From: BD2-11 clade cluster bacterium bin43 | GTDB taxonomy: Bacteria > Gemmatimonadota > Gemmatimonadetes > Longimicrobiales > Gaopeijiaceae | Direction: 5' to 3' | Assembly: GCA_002238605.1 (NCBI GenBank) | Contig: MPMR01000010.1 | Coordinates: 86,550 to 150,549 of the forward strand | DNA: 64,000 nt | Part shown: positions 53,470 through 62,852 of the stretch, in pieces | Layout of the letters: the number at the start of each line of letters is the position of its first letter | How positions within the stretch are numbered: the stretch's first letter is position 1 | Made by a program: the position numbers and the translations under genes | Notes under the pieces: model-generated | What the model was told of the DNA's origin: nothing | Database searches by the model: none | The model's input: only the letters and a program-made list of their open reading frames with translations

Positions 53470-53980
53470 TTAACCGCCCGGTCCGGGCAACCCAACTGAC
53501 AAGTCGCCGGAGCGGTTTGCCATGCCGTAGCCGAACAGAACGGAATCGAAGGGTGCCCTCGCCCTGAAGGGCCCAAAGAAGGGAAGACTGACTTCAGAAA
53601 CCAGCGTGCCTGTCGTTTGAAAGACGGTCATTCGGGCCAAACCCCAGTCGATGGCACCGATGGTGCCGTTCGGCCCGCCGACCACGTCCATGAGACTGCG
53701 GAATTCGCCCGGACCTTCGCCCGGTCTTCCAAAAGCTCCCACCGCTTGTCCGTTCGGGCCCAAGCAATGGATGCGGTCTTCATAGGACTCGATCACACAC
53801 GCAGTTGTCTCGTCCGCCAGCGCGATCGAGTTGATGCCGGTGAGCGGGGCGTTCGAGGTGGCCACCGGGTCCATGCGCATCACCGTCGCCGCCTCCCAAG
53901 TCCCCCGCGGCGAAGTCGAGTGCGAGGGCAGCGGCAGTCAGGATCCCCCACGAGGCACGAGACCGAGTCCCTACTCGGAC
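53470..53980 (-). pseudogene. Truncated and frameshifted 6-bladed beta-propeller gene
   Basis: The open part (53470-53883, 137 residues from GTG) has the family's features: GINSIALADETTACVIESYEDRI, GPNGQAVGAFGRPGEGPGEF (compare RRGSGPGE in the intact gene at 32288) and IDWGLARMTVFQTTG. It ends abruptly after about a third of a normal length. Just upstream, in another frame, lies a signal-like stretch (SWGILTAAALALDF, 53900-53970) that would fit the missing N-terminus. A frameshift plus C-terminal loss is the simplest reading. Confidence 0.6.
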
Positions 53981-53988
53981 AGTATCGC

Positions 53989-56900
53989 TCAACCATCCGC
54001 AACCAACGCATCCTTGACGACGATCTGCGGGAGTCCTGCTTCCGCGAGCCGTCGGTTCAGGCGGGGCAAGTCGTCGCTGAGCATTCGCTCGAGAGTGCGC
54101 AGGTGCATGTCCAGCTCCCCGGACAGCTCGTCGAAGACCGCCCGGTACGCGTCGATGGGCGTGCCGTCTCCTCGCTCCAGGTGGCTGCGCAGGCCGGTCA
54201 GTCGATCGTTTAGCTTGATGGGGAAGGCGATCTTGTCCTTCGGGCTCTGGTTGCGGAGCTGGTAGAGTTCGCCCGCGGCGGCCGCGATCCCGTCCGCGAA
54301 GCCGGACACTTCGTCCCTGATGCCGGCATTGTCGGTCTCGGTGACGATGGCGTCGACCTGGGTGCGGAGGTCGCGCGCCAGCAGAACGCTCGTGTTCGCA
54401 CGGGTCTCGGCATCGCGAATCGCCATGGCCAGGAGAAATTGCTGGGTGAACGCGGCGGTGGGGATGTCGCCGAGTCTCGGGTCCGGATGCACATCGAAGG
54501 ATGCCTCCCGGCTTGTGCCGTCTACGGTCAGCCGCGCCCGATAGCGGCCTGGCGGCGCCCATGGTCCTACGGCCGGGTTGCCGCCCTCCAGGACGATGCC
54601 CTCGAAGGTCACCGCGCCGGGGTAGCGGAGGTTCCAGCGGGCCCGTTGGGTGCCCGCATCCACGCTCTCGTCGACGAGGGTGCGCACATGCTCCCCGCCG
54701 TCCGTCAGCACGTCGATCCGCGCGTGCGTCCCGGGCGCGCCCAACCGAAAGTCGATGACGGCGGGGACCGATCGCCGGATCGCGTCGGCGGGCTGGAAGA
54801 GGTGCACGTCCGAGGCTGCGACCTCCGCTTCGAGCTGGCGCAGGGTCTCGATGTCGTCGAGCACCCAGAAGGAGCGGCCGTGGGTGCTGATCACCAGGTC
54901 CCGCTCCTCGACCGAGAGCCCTGTCACGGGTGTGTCAGGAAGCTCGAACGACAGGTCGCTCCAGCTCGAGCCGCCATCGAAGGAAACGAACACGCCGTGC
55001 TCGGTGCCCGCGTACAGGAGCCCGGCGCGCTTCGGGTCCTCCCGCACCACGCGCACGAACGCGCCATTGGGAATGCCGTCGCTGATGCGCGTCCAGGTCG
55101 CGCCGTAGTCGTCGGTCGCCCAGGCGTACGGCGCCCGATCGTCCATCTCGTACCGGATCCCGGCTACATGCGCGCTCGCCGCGCCGTGCGGGGAGACCTC
55201 CACCGTCATCACGCGCGTGTGCGGGGGCATGTCAGGGGGGGTAACGTCGCGCCAACTGCCCCCGCCGTCGCGTGTTACGTGTACGAGGCCGTCGTCGGAT
55301 CCCGTCCAGATCGTGCCCGCCTCATGTGGCGAAGGCGTGATCGCGTACAGCGTGCCGTATATCTCCGGCCCGTCCTGGTCCATCACGATTGGGCCGCCGG
55401 AGTCGTCGAGCGTCTCGGGCTCCGCACGCGTCAGATCGGGGCTGATCTTCTCCCACGACTTGCCATCGTCGAGAGACCTCCACAGATGCTGCGATCCGAC
55501 GTAGAGCGCATGCGGTGCCATCGGTGCCACGGCGATGGGGTAGGTCCAGTTCCAACGCTCGGGCATGTCGCGCGCGGGCTCGCCCATGACGATTCGCGGC
55601 CAGGGCTGGATGTCCGTGACCATGCCTGTCGCCCGATCGTAGCGCGTGAGGGTGTTGGTCGCGCCGGCGTAGAAGATGTCGGGGTCGGCGGGATGCTGCG
55701 CGATGTAGCCCATCTCGCCTCCACCCACGGCGTACATCCACTCCGTGCTCGGCCCGCGGGGGTTGCGCAGATGCCCCGGCTCGGATGACACGCACGCCGT
55801 CGAGTTGTCCTGCTGCGCGCCGCACACGTGGTAGGGGAAGTCGGAGGTCGTCGCCAGGCGATAGATCTGCGCCGTCGGATAGCGCATCGAGGTCCAGGTC
55901 CGGCCCCCGTTCACCGTGACCACGCCGCCGCCGTCGTTGCCGTTGATCATGCGCTGCGGGTTGGTGGGATCGATCCACAGGTCGTGATGGTCGGCGTGGG
56001 TCTCGGGCACGCTCTCGAGCGTCTTCCCGCCGTCGGTCGAGCGCATGAGCCGGAAGTTGAGGATGTAGAGCGTGTTGCGGTCGACCGGGTCCGACTCAAG
56101 GCGCTGGAAGTAGAAGGCGCGCTGCCAGATGTCGCGGTGGCCGTTGATGAACTCCCAGGACCGGCCCCCGTCGTCGGACCGGAAGAGCCCGCCCCGCTCG
56201 GCCTCGAGGTTCGCCCACACCCGGTTCGGGTCCGCGCCGGAGACGGTGATCGTGATCTTGCCGAGGACGCCGTCCGGAAGGCCCGGATTGCGCGTGATCT
56301 CGCTCCAGGTGTCGCCGCCGTCGGTGGACTTGAAGATCCCCGACCCCTCGCCGCCGCTCCAAAGGCGCCACGGCTTCCGGTACACCTGCCAGAGCGTCGC
56401 GTACAGCACGTCCGGATCGCTCGGGTCCATGACCAGATCGACGGCCCCGGTTTGCTCGTCGCGGTAGAGGACCTTCTCCCAGGTCCTGCCGCCGTCGGTG
56501 GTGCGGAAGACTCCGCGCTCGGGATTGGGCCCGAAGGGATGGCCGAGCGCCGCCACGTACGCGCGGTCGGGGTCGGTGGGGTGGATGCGGATGCGCCCGA
56601 TCGCGTGTGTTTCGGCCAGCCCAAGGTGCCGCCAGCTCTTGCCGCCGTCTTCCGAACGGTAGATGCCGTCGCCCTGGAGGACGTTGGCGCGCAGCTGCAC
56701 CTCGCCCATGCCGATGTAGACGATGTCGGGGTTGGACGGCGCCATCGCGACCGCGCCCACCGAGGCGCTGCCGACCTGGCCGTCGGTTACCGGGTTCCAG
56801 GTGGATCCGCCGTCGGTGGTCTTGAAGAGGCCTCCGCCCGTCGCGCCGAAGTAGTACTCGAAGGGGCGGTCCGGGTGGCCCGCGACCGCAATGGAGCGTC

Positions 56901-57063
56901 CGCCACGGTCGGGTCCGATGGAGCGCCACTCCATGGGAGGGAGGAGGGAGATGGGGGATTGGGCGGTGAGGTGGGCGGGTATCGCGGCGAGGGACATCGC
57001 CCAGAGCAACGGGAGGGTGAGAAGCGGAACTCGAATGACCGGCGAAGGAACACTGGCGTCCAT
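53989..57063 (-). CDS. Secreted BNR/sortilin-like beta-propeller protein (glycosyl-hydrolase-like)
   Basis: 1024 residues. Signal peptide (LLTLPLLWAMSLAAIPAHLTAQ). Many Asp-box/BNR units of the type GGGLFKTTDGGSTWNPVTD, GIYRSEDGGKSWRHLGL, GVFRTTDGGRTWEKVL, GIFKSTDGGDTWSEI, GLFRSDDGGRSWEF and HVTRDGGGSWRDVTPP form two stacked propellers over about 50-720. They are followed by STHGRSFWVLDDIETLRQLE and a C-terminal helical and beta region with a possible PMT-like domain. These proteins are abundant in Gemmatimonadota-like genomes and are annotated as VPS10/glycosyl hydrolase; no catalytic residue is assigned. Confidence 0.9.
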   Translation of the reverse strand: MDASVPSPVIRVPLLTLPLLWAMSLAAIPAHLTAQSPISLLPPMEWRSIGPDRGGRSIAVAGHPDRPFEYYFGATGGGLFKTTDGGSTWNPVTDGQVGSASVGAVAMAPSNPDIVYIGMGEVQLRANVLQGDGIYRSEDGGKSWRHLGLAETHAIGRIRIHPTDPDRAYVAALGHPFGPNPERGVFRTTDGGRTWEKVLYRDEQTGAVDLVMDPSDPDVLYATLWQVYRKPWRLWSGGEGSGIFKSTDGGDTWSEITRNPGLPDGVLGKITITVSGADPNRVWANLEAERGGLFRSDDGGRSWEFINGHRDIWQRAFYFQRLESDPVDRNTLYILNFRLMRSTDGGKTLESVPETHADHHDLWIDPTNPQRMINGNDGGGVVTVNGGRTWTSMRYPTAQIYRLATTSDFPYHVCGAQQDNSTACVSSEPGHLRNPRGPSTEWMYAVGGGEMGYIAQHPADPDIFYAGATNTLTRYDRATGMVTDIQPWPRIVMGEPARDMPERWNWTYPIAVAPMAPHALYVGSQHLWRSLDDGKSWEKISPDLTRAEPETLDDSGGPIVMDQDGPEIYGTLYAITPSPHEAGTIWTGSDDGLVHVTRDGGGSWRDVTPPDMPPHTRVMTVEVSPHGAASAHVAGIRYEMDDRAPYAWATDDYGATWTRISDGIPNGAFVRVVREDPKRAGLLYAGTEHGVFVSFDGGSSWSDLSFELPDTPVTGLSVEERDLVISTHGRSFWVLDDIETLRQLEAEVAASDVHLFQPADAIRRSVPAVIDFRLGAPGTHARIDVLTDGGEHVRTLVDESVDAGTQRARWNLRYPGAVTFEGIVLEGGNPAVGPWAPPGRYRARLTVDGTSREASFDVHPDPRLGDIPTAAFTQQFLLAMAIRDAETRANTSVLLARDLRTQVDAIVTETDNAGIRDEVSGFADGIAAAAGELYQLRNQSPKDKIAFPIKLNDRLTGLRSHLERGDGTPIDAYRAVFDELSGELDMHLRTLERMLSDDLPRLNRRLAEAGLPQIVVKDALVADG

Positions 57064-57109
57064 GCTGCCTCCAGATCGGGTCGCGAGCCGGGCTCGCGGA
57101 TGTGCACCG

Positions 57110-57485
57110 TCAGAGCAGCCGCTGCAACCCGACGATTAGCCCAACGATCACAGTTGCCTGCACCAGCAGCAAACGGTACGTCTGCGCCTTCAGGTTCTTG
57201 ATGTCCCCGCGCACATCGGCAATCTCACGGCTGAGCCTCGTGACATCTGCCCGGCGCTCGGTCGACTCTACCTTCACGTCATCCCGCAGCTGACCGATCC
57301 TTGATCTCCGTCTTCAGTTCAGATCGAAGGTCCCGGACATCGCTCTTCGTGGCGGCACTGCCGGCGACCGGTCCACCGAACACCGACACAAGGGCCTCGG
57401 CCTGGGATGTCTCGAAGCCTGCCGCCTCGAGTGTTCTCGTCGCCTTGAGCGTATCAAGTCCGGTCGTATCCATGGCATCAAACAT
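57110..57485 (-). pseudogene. Frameshifted second copy of the coiled-coil/membrane-anchor gene
   Basis: The 5' part (MFDAMDTTGLDTLKATRTLE and AAGFETSQAEALVSVFGGPV) matches the intact copy at 51727-52284. After TEIKD the frame runs into a stop at 57279. From about 57296 the frame shifted by one base continues with IGQLRDDVKVESTERRADV and ends in YRLLLVQATVIVGLIVGLQ-RLL, the same anchor as the intact copy. The hendecad repeats are also mostly lost. Either a one-base insertion (AAGG) or a two-base loss explains the break. Confidence 0.7.
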
Positions 57486-57640
57486 GTACCGGCACCATCC
57501 TCCGCAGCAACATTGTGAGTCTGTTACCCCCGACATCCACCCAAGCCCCGAGATGGATGCAGTTAAGCGCCCAAGTGGGATCGGCGCTTGGGCTTTCTCC
57601 AATCTCTTGATTCCGGCGGGCGGAAGAATGGCGGAATGGG
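57486..57640 (-). repeat. Shared leader of the coiled-coil gene, copy B
   Basis: Contains the same ordered blocks as copy A: AACATGT, CCATC, GCAGCAA, GACATCC, and AGAATGGCGGAATGGG at 57625-57640. The middle section differs in sequence and is about 18 bases shorter. Confidence 0.6.
57569..57593 (+). terminator. Stem-loop between the coiled-coil remnant and the ior genes
   Basis: GCCCAAG (57569-57575) pairs with CTTGGGC (57587-57593), followed by TTTCTCC. It could terminate plus-strand transcription entering from the left or be part of the leader structure. Confidence 0.35.
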
Positions 57641-57749
57641 GTGAATGGCCGGGTCGCGCATTCGCAGGTGGCGGTGATCGCGCCACCAGGGCAATTTCCA
57701 CTCTACGCGCGCGTTGCGCGGCTGCAACGAGGTGAAGGGGGATGCATCG

Positions 57750-58229
57750 ATGAGCGAGATCACGCTCAGGGTAAACGGGGAGACGCACACGCTCGATGTC
57801 GATCCGTCGACGCCGCTCCTGTATGTGCTGCGCAACGACCTCGGGCTGCGCGGACCGCGCTTCGGCTGCGGCCTGGCCCAGTGCGGGACGTGCACGGTGC
57901 TCATGGATGGGCGCGCGATCCGTTCGTGCAACCGGCCGGTTTCGCGCTCGACGGGGGAGATCACGACGCTGGAGGGGCTGCCCGAGAACGGGGAGCTGCA
58001 TCCGGTGCAGCAGGCATGGATCGACGAGCAGGTGCCGCAGTGCGGGTACTGCCAGAACGGGCAGATCCTCACCGCCGCGGCGCTGCTGAGCTACAGCCCC
58101 AGCCCGAGCGACGACGAGATCCGGGAGGGAATGAACCGGGTCCTTTGCCGATGCATGACCTACTACCGGATCCAGTCGGCGGTGAAGCGCGCGGCCGAAG
58201 CGATGGCCGAAGGGGAGGTGGACCGATGA
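57750..58229 (+). CDS. iorA: Molybdenum hydroxylase (2Fe-2S) subunit, IorA type
   Basis: 159 residues. First cluster motif CGLAQCGTCTVLMDGRAIRSC, second CGYCQNGQ and CRCMTY. The CGYCQNGQ and CRCMTYYRIQ forms match isoquinoline 1-oxidoreductase alpha subunits rather than CoxS. Electron transfer partner of the large subunit that follows. The chosen ATG precedes SEITLRVNGE, the family's usual first strand. Overlaps the next gene by 4 bases (ATGA). Confidence 0.9.
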   Translation: MSEITLRVNGETHTLDVDPSTPLLYVLRNDLGLRGPRFGCGLAQCGTCTVLMDGRAIRSCNRPVSRSTGEITTLEGLPENGELHPVQQAWIDEQVPQCGYCQNGQILTAAALLSYSPSPSDDEIREGMNRVLCRCMTYYRIQSAVKRAAEAMAEGEVDR

Positions 58230-60742
58230 GCGCCGGGCGGCGTGATGAGCGAAACGGACGGATGCCGTCGGATGGCGAACCCGATGGCCGCGCGCAGCGT
58301 GGGCCGCGCGCCGGGCGGCATGATGAGCGAATGAGACGGACACCAGTGAACGGCGACCGTCAGTCTTCTCCCTTGTTCGACGAGGCAGTAGCCCGCTGGG
58401 GCGACACCACGTCCCGGCGGGACTTCCTCAAAACGTCCGGGCTGTTCGTCTTCGGCCTGAGCGGCGTGGGAGTGGCCGGGGCGGGCCGATGGGGCTTTGG
58501 GACCGAGCCCTCCGGGGATGAATCGTCCGAGCCCGCGTCCTATCCCGATCCCGACTTCCTCGCGCTCGACTCGTGGCTGGTCGTGCACGAGGACGGCACC
58601 GCGACCTTCTACGTGGGCAAGACCGATGGCGGACAGGGGACCGGCACCGCCACGCAGCAGATGATGTGCGACGAGCTCGACCTCGCCTTCGACCAGGCGA
58701 CGGTGGTCATGGGCCGCACAGACATGACCGTGGACCAGGGTGGCTCGGGTGGCTCGGACGCGATCGAGCGCGACGCCATGGTCGGACGCCGGATCGCGGC
58801 GGAGGCCCGGCGCGTGCTGCTGGAGATGGCGTCGGAGCGCTTCGGCGTCCCCGTGGAGGCGCTCGGCGTGAGCGAGGGCGTGATCTCGCTACGCGAGGAT
58901 GCCTCGCGGACCGTGAGTTACGGCGAGCTGATCGGTGGACGGCGCTTCGATGTCGCGCTGACGGGAGGCAACATCAACGCGACCACCGGTGTCGCGAGCA
59001 TCAAGCCCGTGCAGGACCTGAAGCTGGTCGGCCAGTCGATCCCGCGCTACGACATCCCGGGCAAGGTCGATGCGACGCTCGAGTGGGCCGTCGACGTGAG
59101 GGTTCCGGGGATGGTGCACGCGCGGCATGTGCGCCCGCCCTTCGCGGGAGCGACGCTGGTGGGCATCGACGAGTCGTCGGTGCGCGACGTGCCCGGCCTC
59201 ATCCGGGTGGTGAGCGAGGGGAACTATGTCGCTGTGGTGTGCGAGCGCGAGGAGCATGCGATCGAGGCGGCGGAACGCCTCGTGGTCGAGTGGGAGAAGC
59301 CCGCCATGGCGCCGTTCCCGGCATCCGATGACCTCTTCGACTACATGCGGAGCGCAGAGCGAGTGCCGGGCTCGGGAGGACGCGGGGCGGCGCGGACGCA
59401 GGGCGATCCCGACGGGGCGCTGGCGAGTGCCGCGGCCGTTGTCGAAGCCGCGTACGACATCCCCTTCCACGGGCACACCGCCATCGGTCCCGCCCACGCC
59501 CTGGCCGACCCCTCGGACGGCCAGATGACCATCTACACCAACGACATGAAGCCGTACAGCCACCGGACCGGGATCGCCGAGTTCCTGGGGATGGATCCGG
59601 AGCAGGTGCGGGTGATCTGGATGGAGGGGCCGCAGCTCTACGGGCGCACGGCGGCGGACGACGCGGGTTTCGAGGCCGCGTACCTGGCCAGGGAGCTGGG
59701 CCGCCCTGTGCGGGTGCAGTGGATGAGGCACGAGGAGACGGCCTGGGACACCAAGGGCCCGGCGTTCGCGATCGATCTGCGGGGTGGGCTGGACGCGGAG
59801 GGCGACGTGGTCGCGCTGGACTATCAGGGCCGGATCGCCAACTACGCCCACGTGGGATACAACCAGGCCCGCACCGTGCTGATCGCGCAGCTGATGGGCT
59901 TCCGGCCCGAGCGGCCGTCCCCGGGCGGCGCGCGCGGCCCCGACGAGATGTATTACATCCCGAATCGGCGCCAGGAAACGCGGGCGGTCCGCTTCCCGCT
60001 GGCCTTCGAGACCCCGCTCCGCACGGGCAACCTGCGCGACCCCAACGGCCCGCAGACGACCTTCGCCGGAGAGTCGTTCATCGACGAGCTGGCCGCGGCC
60101 GCGAACGCCGACCCGGTCGAGTTCCGGTTGCGCCTGCTGCGCGGGGCGACCGACGACGACGAGGCCTTCCGCCGTGCGCGCTCGATCGCTGTGGTCGAGG
60201 CCGCGGCGGAGGCGTACGGGTGGGACGCGCGCCCGTCACCCGGGACGGTGGGCGGCGGGCGCGTGCTGACGGGGCGGGGCATCGCGTACGCGTATCGCGC
60301 CCGCACCACGATCGCCGTAATCGCCGAGGTCGAGGTCGACCGCGGGACCGGGCGGGTGTGGGTCCGGCGCATGGTGTGCGCCCACGACTGCGGACTGGTG
60401 ATCAATCCGAACAGCCTCGAGAGCACCATCCAGGGCAACCTCCTGCACGGCATCAGCCGGACGCTCTACGAGGAAGTCCGCTTCGACGGCGAGAAGGTCA
60501 CCAGCGTGGACTGGCGCACCCACCCGACCCTCACGCACATGGACACGCCCGAGCGCATCGACGTCGTGATGGTGAACGGCGACCCGAACCCCGACCGCCC
60601 GGACCTGCGGCCTTATGGGGCTGGGGAGCCGTCGCATCGGCCGGTGCCTGCTGCTATCGCGAATGCGATCTACGATGCGACGGGGGTGCGGATGCGGAGG
60701 TTGCCGTTGCGGCCGGAGCGGGTGCTGGAGGAGTTGGGGTAG
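58226..60742 (+). CDS. iorB: Molybdenum hydroxylase large subunit, IorB type, with Tat signal
   Basis: 838 residues. A twin-arginine signal (SRRDFLKTSGLFVFGLSGVG, about 63-82) sits behind a long hydrophilic N-terminus. The molybdopterin domains follow: FYVGKTDGGQGTGTATQQMM, IERDAMVGRRIAAEARRVLL, CGLVINPNSLESTIQGNLLHGI, and the C-terminal GAGEPS with the likely catalytic Glu. No FAD subunit is encoded, as in other IorAB-type enzymes, which pass electrons to a cytochrome c. The Tat signal places it in the periplasm or outside face of the membrane, unlike the cytoplasmic coxSLM enzyme. Start overlaps iorA; an ATG at 58331 is an alternative. Confidence 0.9.
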   Translation: MSAGRRDERNGRMPSDGEPDGRAQRGPRAGRHDERMRRTPVNGDRQSSPLFDEAVARWGDTTSRRDFLKTSGLFVFGLSGVGVAGAGRWGFGTEPSGDESSEPASYPDPDFLALDSWLVVHEDGTATFYVGKTDGGQGTGTATQQMMCDELDLAFDQATVVMGRTDMTVDQGGSGGSDAIERDAMVGRRIAAEARRVLLEMASERFGVPVEALGVSEGVISLREDASRTVSYGELIGGRRFDVALTGGNINATTGVASIKPVQDLKLVGQSIPRYDIPGKVDATLEWAVDVRVPGMVHARHVRPPFAGATLVGIDESSVRDVPGLIRVVSEGNYVAVVCEREEHAIEAAERLVVEWEKPAMAPFPASDDLFDYMRSAERVPGSGGRGAARTQGDPDGALASAAAVVEAAYDIPFHGHTAIGPAHALADPSDGQMTIYTNDMKPYSHRTGIAEFLGMDPEQVRVIWMEGPQLYGRTAADDAGFEAAYLARELGRPVRVQWMRHEETAWDTKGPAFAIDLRGGLDAEGDVVALDYQGRIANYAHVGYNQARTVLIAQLMGFRPERPSPGGARGPDEMYYIPNRRQETRAVRFPLAFETPLRTGNLRDPNGPQTTFAGESFIDELAAAANADPVEFRLRLLRGATDDDEAFRRARSIAVVEAAAEAYGWDARPSPGTVGGGRVLTGRGIAYAYRARTTIAVIAEVEVDRGTGRVWVRRMVCAHDCGLVINPNSLESTIQGNLLHGISRTLYEEVRFDGEKVTSVDWRTHPTLTHMDTPERIDVVMVNGDPNPDRPDLRPYGAGEPSHRPVPAAIANAIYDATGVRMRRLPLRPERVLEELG
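58230..58331 (+). repeat. 78-bp-period in-frame duplication before the IorB Tat signal
   Basis: GCGCCGGGCGGC(G/A)TGATGAGCGAA occurs at 58230 and 58308, a 78-bp (26-codon) period, matching at 23 of 24 bases. It gives two copies of AGR(R/H)DER in the protein ahead of the Tat motif. Confidence 0.7.
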
Positions 60743-60911
60743 GGGGGGGTAGGCAACACAGGCGCTGCCACCACGCGAGGATTCTGCCCGAAACAAGTGC
60801 GCTACTCACTCGTGAATGTCCAGCAGACGGCTAACAACATCTGTCGATGGCGCATCTCTATTTCGCACACTCAGGACACGAGCCATTCCAGACTCTTGGA
60901 TTGCGATCAGC

Positions 60912-62645
60912 TTAGCCCTTGGTCTTCTCTATGGCGTCTCCTGTTCCAGTATCCTCCTCTGCCGGAAGCAGGAACTCCAGCTGCTTGTAGAACTCCGAGG
61001 CTTCTTCTTGTGCCTCGTCCTCGTCTGGCGGCACTACAGCCCTCTTAACGTCCCCTGGGTCAAGAGCATCGGCAGCCTTCCGGATCGCGTCGATCTTCCT
61101 GACGGCATAGACTGGCGCACGGCTCAACTGTTGGAGTCTTCCGTTGTCATCACGCTCCCAAAACTGAATCTCCGAAATTGCACGATCTCCACGCCTTTGA
61201 GGATGTGCGTAGAGCCCTACGTCCACCAAGTACGCAGCGAAACGGCCAGCTCTTCGAGCGTTGCTAGTGTTGTCCGTTATCAGATGAAGTAGTCGGGCGT
61301 CGACCAAGGCATCTACCAGCCCACGGATTCTCGGATTGGCGTCCAACTGATCGACATCGATGTGAAAACAGTTACGACGCTTGTCATCACGCGCAAAGCG
61401 AAGCAAGTCCACCAATAGTAGATTGCGCTCCTCCTCTTCCTCGGGATTGATCCCTAACACCTCCGGCACTTTTGTTCTCGCCGCGTACTCACGAGCGGCT
61501 TCGTTCACTCGCAACTTGCCAACAGCATCCTCGCCTCGCTCCCGTGCAATGCTGAGTGCCAGCGAGGCAATCCCAAAGAAGTCTCGAGGCACGCCACCCG
61601 ATGCCAGAACCAATTGGTGAAAGCCTGCACCCTTATACATATCCTTCGGTTCGCGAAGATCAACTTCCTCACATACATTTGCCCACACTTTATCGAGAAA
61701 GCGCACCACCGAATCGAATTGGCCCAGTGACAGTTCCAAGTCAATCACTTGAACTTCATGGCCAGGCACGACACCTTCGGTAATCTCACCTCGACGGAAT
61801 AGGTTAGAGCGATGCCTGATCGTCGCTACCTTTAGGTATGCCGCGCCATCTTTACAGATTCGGTGAATGTAGTCGATAACTGCAGGCTGATCGCTCCTCC
61901 GCACGAAATAGAAATCGTCCACCGCTAGCATCAATCGCGTAGACAAGTGCTGTGAGACGTCGTTGAGTAGTTGTTTGAACATCGGCAGCAAGCGTTCGAC
62001 CTTTTCACGTTTGTACTCTAGCTGTCGAAAGCGGACCGATGCCGCTTGCGCTTCGCGTCTCGATGCATCGCTCTTGGCGCTTACCAAAGGAGCTGTGACC
62101 GCCCCGGAAAGATGAGATCCTTCTTCAGTTGCCGTCTCTTCGGAATACTCAGCAGTCCTCTTCTCGGATTGCGAGTACAGATCATTCAGTTGGGCAATGA
62201 GCTCATCCACACTTTGAGTCAGCCTCCCCGTGGACAAATGAGTTCGAATCGATACCAAAGGACGCGTCACCCGACCAAGGTAGTGCTTCCACCATTGCCT
62301 AGATAGCAGTTGCAGTGTTGGGTTGAGACGACCGCGAAACCTGTCGAGGAAGGCCAAGAGAACCTGGATAAGAATGTCGGGGTAGCTGAGTTGTTTGTAG
62401 TCTTCCATACCCACGGCGATCACCGTCGCGTCGGCACTCTTGTCGTGGGCTCTCGTAAGTTCATCGAGAAGTCGGGTTTTTCCTGAGCCTCGCCGACCTT
62501 GAATGATGTGATTTGCAGAGGCGCTGACCCGAGCTAGGTGGTCGTGTGGGTTGACGTATTGCCCCGGCTTACCAGGCCTCCACCTCACTAGCTCGTCCAA
62601 CCGAGTGAGCAGGCTAGCGTAGCGTTCATCAGATATGTTGGCCAT
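60912..62645 (-). CDS. P-loop ATPase, unassigned family, in a lower-GC segment
   Basis: 577 residues. Walker A GRRGSGKT at about 50-57, Walker B-like LMLAVDDFYFV about 255, and SGGVPRDFFGIASLALS, the arrangement seen in ORC/STAND-like NTPases. The C-terminus is helical and charged (EEEEERNLLLVDLLRFARDDKR, then EDEAQEEASEFYKQLEFLLPA). No named family or partner domain is recognised; STAND-like ATPases of this size are often defence or regulatory proteins, so that is a possibility only. Codon use is less GC-biased than in its neighbours, suggesting transfer. The ATG at 62645 has GGAA nearby; a longer frame upstream to 62771 is unlikely. Confidence 0.75.
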   Translation of the reverse strand: MANISDERYASLLTRLDELVRWRPGKPGQYVNPHDHLARVSASANHIIQGRRGSGKTRLLDELTRAHDKSADATVIAVGMEDYKQLSYPDILIQVLLAFLDRFRGRLNPTLQLLSRQWWKHYLGRVTRPLVSIRTHLSTGRLTQSVDELIAQLNDLYSQSEKRTAEYSEETATEEGSHLSGAVTAPLVSAKSDASRREAQAASVRFRQLEYKREKVERLLPMFKQLLNDVSQHLSTRLMLAVDDFYFVRRSDQPAVIDYIHRICKDGAAYLKVATIRHRSNLFRRGEITEGVVPGHEVQVIDLELSLGQFDSVVRFLDKVWANVCEEVDLREPKDMYKGAGFHQLVLASGGVPRDFFGIASLALSIARERGEDAVGKLRVNEAAREYAARTKVPEVLGINPEEEEERNLLLVDLLRFARDDKRRNCFHIDVDQLDANPRIRGLVDALVDARLLHLITDNTSNARRAGRFAAYLVDVGLYAHPQRRGDRAISEIQFWERDDNGRLQQLSRAPVYAVRKIDAIRKAADALDPGDVKRAVVPPDEDEAQEEASEFYKQLEFLLPAEEDTGTGDAIEKTKG

Positions 62646-62852
62646 CGTGGTTTCCGTGGATGGAGCGAAGGTTTGGCAGGAAGTGACGAGGGCGAGTGGA
62701 TTCTGGCGTGCCTCGGCTTGCGGCGCAAGTTGGGAAAGGAGACGAGGGCTATCGGGAGTGGGTCGGCTCATCTACGCTTCCGGACGTGAAGCCCCGACAC
62801 TGTGCAGAGTGCGACGTCAACGACCGCTAGAGCGCGGACTGAGACGGGAGCC

